DNA of 64,000 nt from Acidobacteria bacterium RIFCSPLOWO2_12_FULL_66_21 (GCA_001767455.1 MELC01000091.1:62001-126000); one strand, 5' to 3'; counted from the stretch's first letter, positions 36,031 to 44,803 are shown. The notes: a model not told the origin generated them from the sequence alone. Numbers and translations: made by a program.

Positions 36031-36615
36031 ATGGACAAGCCTCGCCTCTTCGTGGCAATCGAGCTGGACGACAGCGTGAGGGCGGCCGCCGCGCGCGCGG
36101 CTGAGGCGTTGGCCGGGCGGCTCTCGCGCAGCCGGCCCGATCTGGACGCGCGATGGGTGGACGCCGCCAACCTGCACATCACGCTGTGGTTCATCGGGCA
36201 CGTGGGCGTCGACCACGCGCAGGCGATCCAGCAGGCGGTCGCCGATCCCTTCCACATCGCCCCCTTCGATCTGCACGTCACCGGGTTCGGCGCGTTTCCG
36301 CCGTCTGGCGCTCCGCGCGTGTTCTGGTTGGGCGTGCAGGAAGGCCAGGACTCGATGCGGGCGGTTTACGAGGAGGTCAGCCGAAGGCTCCAGGCGCTCG
36401 GCTATGAGCCGGAGCGGCGCCCGTATTCCGCGCACCTGACGGTGGCGCGCGTCAAAGATCCCGGGCGCGGCGGCCATGCCGAGCTGCGCCGCGTGCTCGG
36501 CGACACCCCCGGCGACGCCGGCGTGAGCCGCATCGCCGCCGTCACCGTGTTCCGCAGCCATCTCTCGCCGAAAGGCGCGACGTACGAACCCCTCCTGCGA
36601 GTACCATTGCAGTGA
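36031..36615 (+). CDS. thpR: RNA 2',3'-cyclic phosphodiesterase
   Basis: 194-residue 2H phosphoesterase. The two catalytic HxTx motifs are HITL (H49) and HLTV (H136), spaced normally. It opens 2',3'-cyclic phosphates or 2'-5' linkages in RNA. It overlaps plsY by 4 bp. A heptamer array immediately precedes the ATG. Confidence 0.93.
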   Translation: MDKPRLFVAIELDDSVRAAAARAAEALAGRLSRSRPDLDARWVDAANLHITLWFIGHVGVDHAQAIQQAVADPFHIAPFDLHVTGFGAFPPSGAPRVFWLGVQEGQDSMRAVYEEVSRRLQALGYEPERRPYSAHLTVARVKDPGRGGHAELRRVLGDTPGDAGVSRIAAVTVFRSHLSPKGATYEPLLRVPLQ

Positions 36616-37193
36616 TGCTGCCGGTCGTCATCGGATATCTCGCCGGGTCGCTGCCCTTCGCGTTCCTCCTCGCGCGGCGCGCCGGGATCGACGTGCGCCT
36701 GGCGGGCAGCGGGAACGTCGGCGCCGCCAACGTGCTGCGCACCACCGGCACGTGGCGCGGCGTCATCGTGATGAGCCTCGACATGCTGAAGGGGGCCGCG
36801 GCGGTCCTCGTCGCGTACATGAGCGCGGGCGGCGCTCCGGTTGCCGCCCTGACCGGCGCCGCGGCCGTCGTCGGCCACATCTACCCGGTGTGGCTGCGGT
36901 TCCACGGCGGCAAGGGGGTCGCGGTGGCCGCCGGAGTGTTTGCGGTCCTCGCGCCGCTTGCCACCGCGGCGGCGGCCGCCGTGTTCCTCATCGTGGTGTG
37001 GACGACGCGCTACGTGTCGCTGGGATCGATGGCCGCCACCGTTGCATTGCCGCCCGCCGTCTGGATCGTCGGCGCGCCGACGGCCGTCGTGGGCGCGGCC
37101 GCCAGCGTGGCCGGGCTGATCCTCTTCCGGCACCGGACCAACCTGCAGCGCCTGCGGATGGGGACAGAGCGGCGGATGGGGGCGCGGGCGTGA
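36612..37193 (+). CDS. plsY: Acyl-phosphate glycerol-3-phosphate acyltransferase PlsY
   Basis: 193-residue polytopic membrane enzyme that transfers acyl groups from acyl-phosphate to glycerol-3-phosphate. Motifs: 'GYLAGSLPFAFLLAR', 'LAGSGNVGAANVLRTTG', 'VVGHIYPVWLRFHGGKGVA'. GTG at 36612 or ATG at 36615. Followed by gpsA with GTGA overlap, so glycerol-3-phosphate synthesis and first acylation are made together. Confidence 0.96.
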   Translation: MMLPVVIGYLAGSLPFAFLLARRAGIDVRLAGSGNVGAANVLRTTGTWRGVIVMSLDMLKGAAAVLVAYMSAGGAPVAALTGAAAVVGHIYPVWLRFHGGKGVAVAAGVFAVLAPLATAAAAAVFLIVVWTTRYVSLGSMAATVALPPAVWIVGAPTAVVGAAASVAGLILFRHRTNLQRLRMGTERRMGARA

Positions 37194-38203
37194 CCCGTAT
37201 TGCGGTCCTTGGCGCGGGGAGCTGGGGCACCGCGCTTGCCGTGCATCTCGCGCGCGCGGGCCGGACCGTGACGCTGTGGGCCCGCGATCCCGATCTCGCG
37301 CGGGAGGTCGAGCGGGACCGCCGCAACGCACGGTACCTGCCGCACGCCGAGATCCCCGCTGGAGTGACCGTGACCTCCGCGCTCGCGACGGCGCTCGGCG
37401 ACGCCGCGTTTGTCGTCGTCGCGGTCCCGTCGCACGGGGTCCGGCAGGTGGTGCGCGCGGCCGTGCCGTCGCTCGCCGCGGATGCGACGCTCGTCAGTGC
37501 GACCAAAGGGCTCGAGGCCGCCTCGCTCCAGCGCATGTCCGACGTCATCGCTGGTGAGACGTCCGGTCAGCGTCCGATCGTCGTCCTCTCCGGACCGAGC
37601 TTCGCCGCGGAGGTTGCGCGCGAGTTGCCCACGGCGATCGTCGCGGCGTCCACCGACGCGGAAGCCGTCCGCCGCGTGCAGGAGCAGTTCCGCGGCCGCG
37701 GCCTCCGCATCTACGTGAGCGACGACGTCGCGGGCGTGGAGATCGGCGGCGCGTTGAAGAACGTCATCGCCATCGCGGCCGGTGTCGTGGGCGGCCTCGG
37801 GCTCGGCCACAACGCCATGGCGGCGCTCATCACCCGGGGGCTCGTCGAGATCTCGCGCCTCGCCTGTGCGGAGGGGGGCCGGCGGGACACGCTGGCGGGA
37901 TTGAGCGGGCTCGGGGATCTCGTGCTGACCTGCACCGGGAGCCTGAGTCGAAACCGGTACGTGGGCACAGAGCTCGGCCGCGGCCGCCCGCTGCAGGAGA
38001 TTCTCGGCGGCATGCGGATGGTCGCGGAAGGGGTCAACACGACAGGTGCCGCGCTCGCGCTCGGCGAGAAACATCACGTGGAGCTTCCCATCACGGCGCA
38101 GATGGCCGCCGTGCTCAGCGGCGGGCGCACACCGCTCGATGCGGTGGACGCGCTCATGGGCCGGCGGCAGCGGCCCGAGCAGGACGGGGACAGTCGGCAG
38201 TAG
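37190..38203 (+). CDS. gpsA: Glycerol-3-phosphate dehydrogenase (NAD(P)+)
   Basis: 337 residues. Reduces dihydroxyacetone phosphate to sn-glycerol-3-phosphate. GAGSWG dinucleotide motif (8-13), 'LVSATKGLEAASLQRMSDVI', 'VLSGPSFAAEVARELPTAI', catalytic Lys in 'GGALKNVIAIAAGV', 'GLSGLGDLVLTCTGSLSRNR'. GTG start set by the overlap with plsY. Supplies PlsY substrate. Confidence 0.97.
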   Translation: MTRIAVLGAGSWGTALAVHLARAGRTVTLWARDPDLAREVERDRRNARYLPHAEIPAGVTVTSALATALGDAAFVVVAVPSHGVRQVVRAAVPSLAADATLVSATKGLEAASLQRMSDVIAGETSGQRPIVVLSGPSFAAEVARELPTAIVAASTDAEAVRRVQEQFRGRGLRIYVSDDVAGVEIGGALKNVIAIAAGVVGGLGLGHNAMAALITRGLVEISRLACAEGGRRDTLAGLSGLGDLVLTCTGSLSRNRYVGTELGRGRPLQEILGGMRMVAEGVNTTGAALALGEKHHVELPITAQMAAVLSGGRTPLDAVDALMGRRQRPEQDGDSRQ

Positions 38204-38247
38204 GCAGTCGGCAGCAGTCAGCAGGCAGCAGGCGGCGGGCGGCAATA
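38204..38247. repeat. Heptamer array (GTCGGCA / GGCAGCA)
   Basis: GTCGGCA, GTAGGCA and GTCAGCA/GGCAGCA units between gpsA and ftsY, almost up to the ftsY ATG. Confidence 0.75.
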
Positions 38248-38250
38248 CCG

Positions 38251-39174
38251 ATGGGGTTTTTCGACAAGATCAGGGAATCGCTCGCGCGGACGAAGCAGCA
38301 GTTCGTCGGGCGCTTCGACGAGGTGGTCAAGCGCGCGGATGCGCCCGAGAGCCGCAGCCGTCCGGTGGACGTCGAGACGATCGAGGCGCTCGAGGAAGCG
38401 CTCATCTCGGCGGACGTCGGGATCGCGGCGGCGGATCGGATCGTCGCGACGGTGCGCGACCGGCGCGGCCGCGGCGACTCGCTGCGCGATCTCGTGAAGG
38501 AGGAGATCCGCCGGATCCTGCACGACGCGGAGCGCCCGGCGCCCGACGGCCACAGGCCGCACGTTGTCATGATCGTGGGGGTCAACGGGACGGGAAAGAC
38601 GACGACGGTCGGCAAGCTCGCGCGGCTGATGAAGGAAGAGGGGAAGACGCCGATTATCTGCGCGGCGGATACGTTCCGCGCGGCAGCGGTGGAGCAGCTC
38701 GAAATCTGGGCGCACCGCGCGGGCGTGGACCTCATCCGCACGCACGGCGGCTCGGATCCCGCCGCGGTGGTGTTCGACGCGATCGCCGCCGGCAAGGCGC
38801 GCCAGCGGGACGTCGTGCTCGTGGACACCGCAGGCCGCCTGCACACCCGCGTCAACCTGATGACGGAGCTCGACAAGATCCGGCGGATTGCCGCGCGCGA
38901 GGTCGAGGGAGCGCCGCACGAAGTGCTCCTCGTGCTCGACGCGACCGTCGGCCAGAACGGCCTGGTGCAGGCGCGCGAATTCATGAACGCGGCGGGTGTC
39001 AACGGCATCATTCTCACCAAGCTCGATGGAACGGCCAAGGGGGGCATCGCGATCGCGATCGCCCACGATCTCAAGCTCCCGATCCGCTACGTTGGGGTTG
39101 GAGAAGCAATCGACGATCTGATCCCGTTCTCACCCGACGAGTACGTGGACGCGCTGTTCGAAGAGAAGTGGTAA
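38251..39174 (+). CDS. ftsY: Signal recognition particle receptor FtsY
   Basis: 307-residue SRP GTPase that docks SRP-ribosome complexes at the membrane. It has N and G domains but almost no acidic A domain. P-loop GVNGTGKTTT (about 110-119), 'ADTFRAAAVEQL', 'DTAGRLHT', 'TKLDGTAKGG'. The partner ffh lies 3.3 kb downstream. It overlaps ribD by 7 bp. Confidence 0.97.
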   Translation: MGFFDKIRESLARTKQQFVGRFDEVVKRADAPESRSRPVDVETIEALEEALISADVGIAAADRIVATVRDRRGRGDSLRDLVKEEIRRILHDAERPAPDGHRPHVVMIVGVNGTGKTTTVGKLARLMKEEGKTPIICAADTFRAAAVEQLEIWAHRAGVDLIRTHGGSDPAAVVFDAIAAGKARQRDVVLVDTAGRLHTRVNLMTELDKIRRIAAREVEGAPHEVLLVLDATVGQNGLVQAREFMNAAGVNGIILTKLDGTAKGGIAIAIAHDLKLPIRYVGVGEAIDDLIPFSPDEYVDALFEEKW

Positions 39175-40259
39175 TCGATCCCGCCTTCATGCATCGCGCG
39201 CTCAGCCTTGCGGAACGCGGGCGCGGCCGCACGACTCCCAACCCGATGGTCGGCGCGGTGGTCGTGAGCGACGAGGGGGTCGTCGTCGGGCGTGGAGCCC
39301 ATCTCACCGCGGGCGGGTCGCACGCGGAGATCATCGCGCTGGCCGACGCGGGCAATCGCGCGCGCGGTGCGACGCTGTACTGCACGCTCGAACCGTGCTG
39401 CCACATCGGGCGGACCGGTCCGTGCGCGCCGCGGGTCGTTGACGCGGGGATCCGCCGCGCCGTCATCGCGTGCATGGACCCCAACCCGCTCGTGGCCGGT
39501 GGCGGCATCGCGCATCTCCGGGCGCACGGCGTCGAGGTCACCGTGGGCGTGATGCGCGAGGAGGCCGAAGCCTTGAACCGGCCGTTCTTCACGCGGATGC
39601 GGCTTGGCCGGCCCCTCGTCACGATGAAGGCGGCGCTCAGCCTCGACGGCTGGATGGCCGCGGCCCCGGGCGTCCGCACGCCGCTCACGGGAGCCGCCGC
39701 CAATCGCCGCGTCCACCGGGAGCGCGCGGAGGTGGACGCGATCGCGGTCGGCTCCGGCACGATCCTCGCCGACGACCCGCTGCTGACGCCGCGCGGCGCG
39801 TTCCGGGAGCGTCCGCTTGCACGGATTGTCTTTGATTCTCGCCTGCGGACCCCGGTTTCGGCGAGACTGCTCTCGACGCTGGCCGCCGGGCCGGTCATAA
39901 TCATGAGTACGCCTTCAGCCGCGGCGAATGCTCCCGACCGTGTGGGCGCGCTGGTCGCCGCCGGCACGGCGGTCGAGCTCATCGCGGGGGACTCGAGGCT
40001 GCATGGCGCGCTGGAGCGTCTCGCGGCCATGGGCATCAACTCGCTGGTGGTCGAGGGGGGCGTGGCGCTTCACCGGGCGCTCTGGGACGCGGACCTGGTG
40101 GATCGCATCGAACTGTTCGTGGCGGCCCGCGCGCTCGGGGCCGCCGGAATGGAGTGGCTGACGACGCCGGTCTTCAGCAGCTCGCGTGTGACCGGACTGA
40201 CCACCGAATTACTCGGCGACGACGCATTGATCGAAGCGTATGTTCACAGGCCTCATTGA
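39168..40259 (+). CDS. ribD: Riboflavin biosynthesis deaminase/reductase RibD
   Basis: Bifunctional enzyme: deaminates and then reduces the pyrimidine intermediate of riboflavin synthesis. 363 residues from GTG 39168 (ATG 39189 possible). The N-terminal zinc deaminase has HAE ('GGSHAEIIAL') and 'CTLEPCCHIGRTGPC'. The C-terminal reductase starts near 'PLVTMKAALSLDGWMA' and includes 'LVVEGGVALHRAL'. It overlaps ribE by 20 bp. Confidence 0.95.
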   Translation: MVIDPAFMHRALSLAERGRGRTTPNPMVGAVVVSDEGVVVGRGAHLTAGGSHAEIIALADAGNRARGATLYCTLEPCCHIGRTGPCAPRVVDAGIRRAVIACMDPNPLVAGGGIAHLRAHGVEVTVGVMREEAEALNRPFFTRMRLGRPLVTMKAALSLDGWMAAAPGVRTPLTGAAANRRVHRERAEVDAIAVGSGTILADDPLLTPRGAFRERPLARIVFDSRLRTPVSARLLSTLAAGPVIIMSTPSAAANAPDRVGALVAAGTAVELIAGDSRLHGALERLAAMGINSLVVEGGVALHRALWDADLVDRIELFVAARALGAAGMEWLTTPVFSSSRVTGLTTELLGDDALIEAYVHRPH

Positions 40260-40845
40260 ATCGATTGGCGAGGTGGCGGAAATCAAGCCGACACCCGCCG
40301 GCTTCCGGCTGCGCGTGACGACGACGCTCGCTCCCGACATGGCGGCGGGCGAGAGCCTGTCGGTCAACGGCGTGTGCCTCACCGTGATCTCGGCCGATCC
40401 GGACGGGATCCACGCGGACATCTCGCCGGAAACGGCGCGCGTCAGCACGCTTGGCGCGCTGCGGCGCGGCGCGCTCGTCAACCTCGAGCGGCCGCTTCGC
40501 GCCGACGCGCGTCTCGGCGGGCACTTCGTGCAGGGGCACATCGACGCCACCGGCAAGATCGAGGACATCCGGCAGGATGGCGACTCGTACTGGCTCACGA
40601 TCCGCTTTCCGCAGGCGCTCGCCCCTTACATCGTGCGGAAGGGGTCGATCGCCGTGAACGGCATCAGCCTGACGGTCGCGGGCGTCGACGATCGCGACTT
40701 CGACGTGCAGATCATCCCGTTCACCTGGGACCACACCAACCTCCGCGCGGCAAAGCCCGGGGAGATGGTCAACGTGGAGTGCGACATCCTCGGCAAGTAC
40801 GTCGTGCGGGTCGCCGAGCTCGCGGGCATGACGAAGCCCCGCTGA
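40240..40845 (+). CDS. ribE: Riboflavin synthase alpha subunit
   Basis: 201-residue enzyme that dismutates lumazine to riboflavin. Two internally repeated barrels: '[15 protein letters not shown] ... [13 protein letters not shown]' and '[18 protein letters not shown] ... [13 protein letters not shown]'. Located between ribD and ribBA; ribH is not in this block. Confidence 0.97.
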   Translation: MFTGLIESIGEVAEIKPTPAGFRLRVTTTLAPDMAAGESLSVNGVCLTVISADPDGIHADISPETARVSTLGALRRGALVNLERPLRADARLGGHFVQGHIDATGKIEDIRQDGDSYWLTIRFPQALAPYIVRKGSIAVNGISLTVAGVDDRDFDVQIIPFTWDHTNLRAAKPGEMVNVECDILGKYVVRVAELAGMTKPR

Positions 40846-40869
40846 GCGGGCCTTGCAGGGACAGGTAGC

Positions 40870-40938
40870 GCAGCCCTTCCGCCTTCGCGAACGCTCCGGC
40901 GGATCGCCGTGGCCCTTGCGGAGGCTGGTCAGGGCTGC
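40870..40938 (+). repeat. Palindromic element in the ribBA leader
   Basis: Perfect 8-bp outer arms GCAGCCCT (40870-40877) and AGGGCTGC (40931-40938) enclose CTTCCGCCTTCGC and GCGGAGGCTGGTC, the same core as the purC insert. It ends 20 nt before the ribBA ATG, just ahead of its GGAGG. It is not an FMN riboswitch by any motif I can recognise. Confidence 0.7.
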
Positions 40939-40958
40939 CTGGAGGACGTGACAGGCGC

Positions 40959-42194
40959 ATGGCGAAAAAGGGAACGAGCCGGCGGAAGAAGTCGCCGTTC
41001 GCACCAATCGACGACGCGATCCAGGCCATTCGCGACGGCGGGATGATCATCGTCGTCGACGACGAAGACCGCGAGAATGAAGGCGATCTGACGATCGCGG
41101 CCGACAAGATCACGCCCGACGCGATCAACTTCATGGCGCGCTACGGCCGCGGCCTCATCTGCATGCCGATGACCGAGGAGCGGCTCGCGGAGCTCGACAT
41201 CCCGCAGATGGTCTCGCAGAACACCGCACGGTTCGACACCGCCTTCTGCGTGTCCATCGAGGCCAAGGGAGTGACCAGCACCGGGATCTCGGCCGGGGAT
41301 CGGGCCGCGACGGTGCTCGTAGCGATCGATCCGAGAACCCGTCCCTCGGACCTCGCGCGTCCCGGGCACATGTTCCCGCTGCGCGCGCGCACCGGCGGCG
41401 TCCTGGTCCGCGCGGGGCAGACCGAGGCGGCCGTCGACCTGTCCCGCATCGCCGGGCTCTATCCCGCCGGCGTCATCTGCGAAATCATGAACGACGACGG
41501 CAGCATGGCGCGCGTGCCGGAGCTGACGCGCTTCGCGAAGCGCCACAAGCTGCTGATGATCACGATCGCGGATCTGATCCAGTACCGCATGCGCACCGAG
41601 GCGCTCGTGCGGCGCGTGGCGTCGGCAGCGCTCCCCACCGAGAACGGCGAGTTCCGGGTGATCGCGTACGAGAGCGTCATCGACGGGGAGACGCACATCG
41701 CGCTGGTCAAAGGGGACATCGGCGACGGCGCGAACGTCCTCGTCCGCGTGCATTCCCGCTGTCTCACGGGCGACGTGTTCCATTCGGCGCGGTGCGACTG
41801 CGGCCCCCAGCTCGACGCGGCCCTCGAACGCATCGCGGCCGAAGGGCGCGGCGTGCTGCTGTACCTGAATCAGGAAGGACGGGGGATCGGCCTCGCCAAC
41901 AAGATTCGCGCGTACGAGCTGCAGGACCAGGGGTTCGACACGGTCGAGGCCAACGAGCGGCTGGGCTTCAAGGCCGACCAGCGCGACTACGGGATTGGCG
42001 TGCAGATCCTGAAGGATCTCGGCGTCCGGACGATGCGGCTGCTGTCGAACAACCCCCGGAAACTCGTCGGCCTCGAGGGGTACCAGCTCTCCGTCGTGGA
42101 CTGGATTCCGCTCGAAATCCCCGCCTCGGAGCACACCCGCCGCTATCTAAAGACGAAGAAGGACAAGCTCGGGCACAAGCTTACGAGCGTCTGA
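40959..42194 (+). CDS. ribBA: Bifunctional RibBA (DHBP synthase / GTP cyclohydrolase II)
   Basis: 411 residues. The N-terminal DHBP synthase makes the 4-carbon precursor: '[11 protein letters not shown]', '[24 protein letters not shown]', 'EIMNDDG'. The C-terminal GTP cyclohydrolase II opens GTP: '[20 protein letters not shown]' (three zinc Cys), 'NQEGRGIGL', 'LSNNPRKL'. Both active sites look intact. GGAGG lies before the ATG. Confidence 0.97.
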   Translation: MAKKGTSRRKKSPFAPIDDAIQAIRDGGMIIVVDDEDRENEGDLTIAADKITPDAINFMARYGRGLICMPMTEERLAELDIPQMVSQNTARFDTAFCVSIEAKGVTSTGISAGDRAATVLVAIDPRTRPSDLARPGHMFPLRARTGGVLVRAGQTEAAVDLSRIAGLYPAGVICEIMNDDGSMARVPELTRFAKRHKLLMITIADLIQYRMRTEALVRRVASAALPTENGEFRVIAYESVIDGETHIALVKGDIGDGANVLVRVHSRCLTGDVFHSARCDCGPQLDAALERIAAEGRGVLLYLNQEGRGIGLANKIRAYELQDQGFDTVEANERLGFKADQRDYGIGVQILKDLGVRTMRLLSNNPRKLVGLEGYQLSVVDWIPLEIPASEHTRRYLKTKKDKLGHKLTSV

Positions 42195-42514
42195 GCGCGC
42201 GGGGGGGACGGGGAGCGCGGAGAAAACGCTCACACGGAGGCACGGGGCTCACGGGGACGCGCGGAGCTGCAGGACCGGTCTGGCCCGCGCGATGCGCGGT
42301 GAGGTGGCCTGAAGGCGACTTGAGGCCGGCGCCCAGACCGGTCCGTCTTTCCGCAGTACCGGCAGCCTCCGTGCGGCACCGTGATCTCCGCGTCTCCGTG
42401 TGGTGTTTTACACCGCGTCCTCCGCCACCCCCGGATCTCCCGCATTGACAAGTCCGGCCCCACTCAGCTACGATAAATGTTTGCGTCTGAAGCTCTTAGG
42501 GCCTCCGTAGCCGT
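42195..42514. other. 320-bp gene-free region with nested inverted repeats and ffh promoter
   Basis: No convincing gene. It holds a perfect 12-bp inverted repeat (GGACCGGTCTGG near 42273, CCAGACCGGTCC near 42334) around inner complementary words, bounded by CGGAGGC/GCCTCCG words. It could be a structured RNA, a mini-transposon remnant or a terminator for ribBA. The right end contains the putative ffh promoter. Confidence 0.6.
42445..42474 (+). promoter_or_regulatory. Putative ffh promoter
   Basis: Perfect TTGACA (42445-42450), an 18-bp spacer and TACGAT (42469-42474). Transcription would start near 42481, giving a leader of about 34 nt to the ffh ATG. Confidence 0.5.
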
Positions 42515-43876
42515 ATGTTTGAATCTCTCAGCGACCGCCTCCAGGGGGTGTTTCGCTCGCTCCGCGGCGAAGCCCGGCTGACGGAAGCCACGGTGGAGGC
42601 CGCGCTGCGGGAAATCCGGCTGGCGCTGCTCGAAGCCGACGTCAATTTCAAGGTCGTCAAGGCCTTCATCGATCGCGTGCGCGATCGCGCCGTCGATCAG
42701 GAGGTCCTCAAGAGCCTGACACCCGACCAGCAGGTCGTCCGCATCGTCCGCGACGAGATGCTGGCGCTCTTCGGCGACACGCAGGGTGGGCTGCCGCCGT
42801 CGCAGGCGCATCCGCGCGTCATCCTGCTGCTCGGCCTCCAGGGGTCCGGCAAGACGACGACGGCGGGGAAACTGGGCCGGTGGCTGTCGCGGCAGGGGAA
42901 GCACCCGCTGCTCGTCTCGACCGACGTGCGCCGGCCGGCAGCCATCGCGCAGTTGACGGTCGTCGGCAAGCAGGCGGACGTCCGGGTGTTCGATCCGCCT
43001 GGCGATCTCGATCCGGTGCGCCGCGCGAGCGGCGCGATGACCGAGGCGAGAAACGCCGGGTTCGACACGGTGATTGTCGACACGGCCGGGCGCCTGCACA
43101 TCGACGAAGAGCTGATGGCCGAACTGCAGGCCATCAAGGCGGCGGTGCAGCCGGGCGATCTGCTGTATGTCGCCGACGCGATGACCGGGCAGGACGCGAT
43201 CAAGAGCGCCGGCGAGTTCAACCGGCGCGTGGGCATCAGCGGCGTCGTGCTCACGAAGATGGACGGCGACGCGCGCGGCGGCGCCGCCCTGTCGGTCGTC
43301 GGCGTCGTCGGCGTCCCGATCGCGTTTGTCGGCAGCGGCGAGCGCCTCCAGGATCTCGAGCCGTTCCATCCCGATCGCGTGGTGTCGCGCGTGCTCGGGA
43401 TGGGCGACGTGCTGTCGCTCATCGAGAAGGCGGAGCAGGCGGTCTCGCAGGAGGACGCCGAGAAGCTCGAACGCAAGATCCGGCTCGACGACTTCACGCT
43501 CGAGGATTTCCGCGATCAGCTGCGGACGATCAAGAAGATGGGGCCGCTCGAGCAGATCCTGGGGATGCTGCCGGGCATGGGCAATCTGAAGGAGCTGTCG
43601 GCGAACCGCGACAAGATCGACGACACGCAGCTCGGGCGCGTGGAGGCGATCATCAACTCGATGACGCCGAACGAACGGCGGAACCACCAGTTGATCAACG
43701 GCAGCCGCCGCAAGCGGATCGCGAAGGGCAGCGGCACGTCGGTCGAGGAGATCAACCGTCTGCTGAAGCAGTTCATGCAGATGAAGAAGATGCTGAAGTC
43801 GATTGGCGGCATGGCGGGGCTCGCGAAGAAGAAGGGCGGCCTCGGCGCGATGAAGTCGTTGATGAACAAAGGATAG
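42515..43876 (+). CDS. ffh: Signal recognition particle protein Ffh
   Basis: 453-residue SRP54 GTPase. N domain, G domain with GLQGSGKTTT (about 107-116), 'DVRRPAAIAQL', 'DTAGRLHID', 'TKMDGDARGG'. M domain from about 310 with 'MLPGMGNL' and 'KQFMQMKKMLK' that binds 4.5S RNA and signal peptides. It heads the rpsP-khpA-rimM-trmD-rplS-rnhB group. Confidence 0.98.
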   Translation: MFESLSDRLQGVFRSLRGEARLTEATVEAALREIRLALLEADVNFKVVKAFIDRVRDRAVDQEVLKSLTPDQQVVRIVRDEMLALFGDTQGGLPPSQAHPRVILLLGLQGSGKTTTAGKLGRWLSRQGKHPLLVSTDVRRPAAIAQLTVVGKQADVRVFDPPGDLDPVRRASGAMTEARNAGFDTVIVDTAGRLHIDEELMAELQAIKAAVQPGDLLYVADAMTGQDAIKSAGEFNRRVGISGVVLTKMDGDARGGAALSVVGVVGVPIAFVGSGERLQDLEPFHPDRVVSRVLGMGDVLSLIEKAEQAVSQEDAEKLERKIRLDDFTLEDFRDQLRTIKKMGPLEQILGMLPGMGNLKELSANRDKIDDTQLGRVEAIINSMTPNERRNHQLINGSRRKRIAKGSGTSVEEINRLLKQFMQMKKMLKSIGGMAGLAKKKGGLGAMKSLMNKG

Positions 43877-43998
43877 CTTCCAGTCGCCAGCTTCCAGCTT
43901 CCAGCGGGAGGTGCTGGGAACTGGAAACTGGAAACTGGGAACTCGCTGGAAACTGGAAGCTGGAAACTGGAAACTGGAAACTGGAAACTGGGAGCTGT
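43877..43998. repeat. Heptamer array between ffh and rpsP
   Basis: CTTCCAG units on the left, then CTGGAAA, CTGGGAA and CTGGAAG units up to the rpsP start. A GGGAG word within it lies about 9-10 nt before the rpsP ATG, so the array itself may supply the ribosome binding site. Confidence 0.9.
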
Positions 43999-44003
43999 AG
44001 TTC

Positions 44004-44300
44004 ATGTTAGCAATTCGTTTGAGGCGAACGGGGTCGAAGAAGCGGCCGTTCTTCCGCGTGATCGTGACGGACTCGCGGACGGCGCGCGACAGCAGCTTCG
44101 TCGAGGTGCTCGGATCCTACAATCCGCGCACGAACCCGGAGACGCTGAAGATCAACCGCGAGCGGCTGGAGCACTGGGTCAAGACCGGCGCCGTTCCCTC
44201 GGACACGGTGCGCACGCTCGTCGATCGCATGCCGCCGGCCCCCGTCGAGGCCGCCGCGGAGCCGTCCGCCGAAGCGAAGGCGGACTCGTCCGCATCGTGA
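44004..44300 (+). CDS. rpsP: 30S ribosomal protein S16
   Basis: 98 residues. 'MLAIRLRRTGSKKRPFFRVIV' and 'DSRTARDSSFVEVLGSYNPRT' are typical, plus a short Ala/Glu/Ser-rich C-terminal tail. Overlaps khpA (GTGA). The order ffh-rpsP-khpA-rimM-trmD-rplS is conserved in many bacteria. Confidence 0.97.
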   Translation: MLAIRLRRTGSKKRPFFRVIVTDSRTARDSSFVEVLGSYNPRTNPETLKINRERLEHWVKTGAVPSDTVRTLVDRMPPAPVEAAAEPSAEAKADSSAS

Positions 44301-44542
44301 GCCGCGCCCGCGACGTTGTCGAGGTGATCGCGCGCGCGCTCGCCGACCACCCGTCCGCGGTCCGTGTGACCGAGCGGGCGAACCGCGGGCAGACGCTCGT
44401 CGAGCTGTTCATGGCGCCGGGCGATCTCGGCCGCGTCATCGGCCGGCAGGGCCGCACCGCGACGGCCATGCGCGTGATCGTGCACGCGACGGCGGAGCTG
44501 GAAGGCACGAAGGCGACGCTGGAATTCCGCGACGACGAGTGA
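44297..44542 (+). CDS. khpA: KH-domain RNA-binding protein KhpA
   Basis: 81-residue single KH domain with the GxxG loop in 'GRVIGRQGRTATAMRVI'. GTG start set by the overlap with rpsP. In other bacteria KhpA partners KhpB in RNA binding and cell-envelope control. Confidence 0.92.
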   Translation: MSRARDVVEVIARALADHPSAVRVTERANRGQTLVELFMAPGDLGRVIGRQGRTATAMRVIVHATAELEGTKATLEFRDDE

Positions 44543-44545
44543 CCC

Positions 44546-44803
44546 GCCTTCGCAGCCGGGGGATTCGCCCTGCTGCTTCGGCGAGGCAGGCTGGTCCAGG
44601 AGTTCGCGAGCGAGGCGGGGTGCAGGGGTCCCCGCCGATATGAGCGCGAGCGGAGCGGAGCCCGCGACGAAGCGCGGGCGGAACGAAGCGAGCCAGGCGG
44701 GGTGCAGGGGTCCCCGCCGATATGAGCGCGAGCGGAGCGGAGCCCGCGACGAAGCGCGGGCGGAACGAAGCGAGCCAGGCGGGGTGCAGGGGTCCCCGCC
44801 GAT
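44546..44803 (+). repeat. Tandem two-hairpin elements upstream of rimM (82-bp period)
   Basis: Three hairpin II copies (44614-44636, 44696-44718, 44778-44800), each with arms GGCGGGG/CCCCGCC around TGCAGGGGT. Two intervening hairpin I copies have arms CCCGCG/CGCGGG around ACGAAG (44661-44678, 44743-44760). The period is exactly 82 bp and each hairpin II is followed by GATATGA. The last copy ends 3 nt before the rimM ATG. A partial long-form element (CCGCCTTCGC...GCTTCGGCGAGGC) lies at 44546-44588. Confidence 0.85.

Noticed and set aside
40846-40958. FMN riboswitch upstream of ribBA
   Set aside because: No RFN core motifs could be found; the sequence is explained by the dispersed palindrome.
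42230-42463. Short minus-strand open frame between ribBA and ffh
   Set aside because: It lies in the inverted-repeat region, with no ribosome binding site or recognisable protein.
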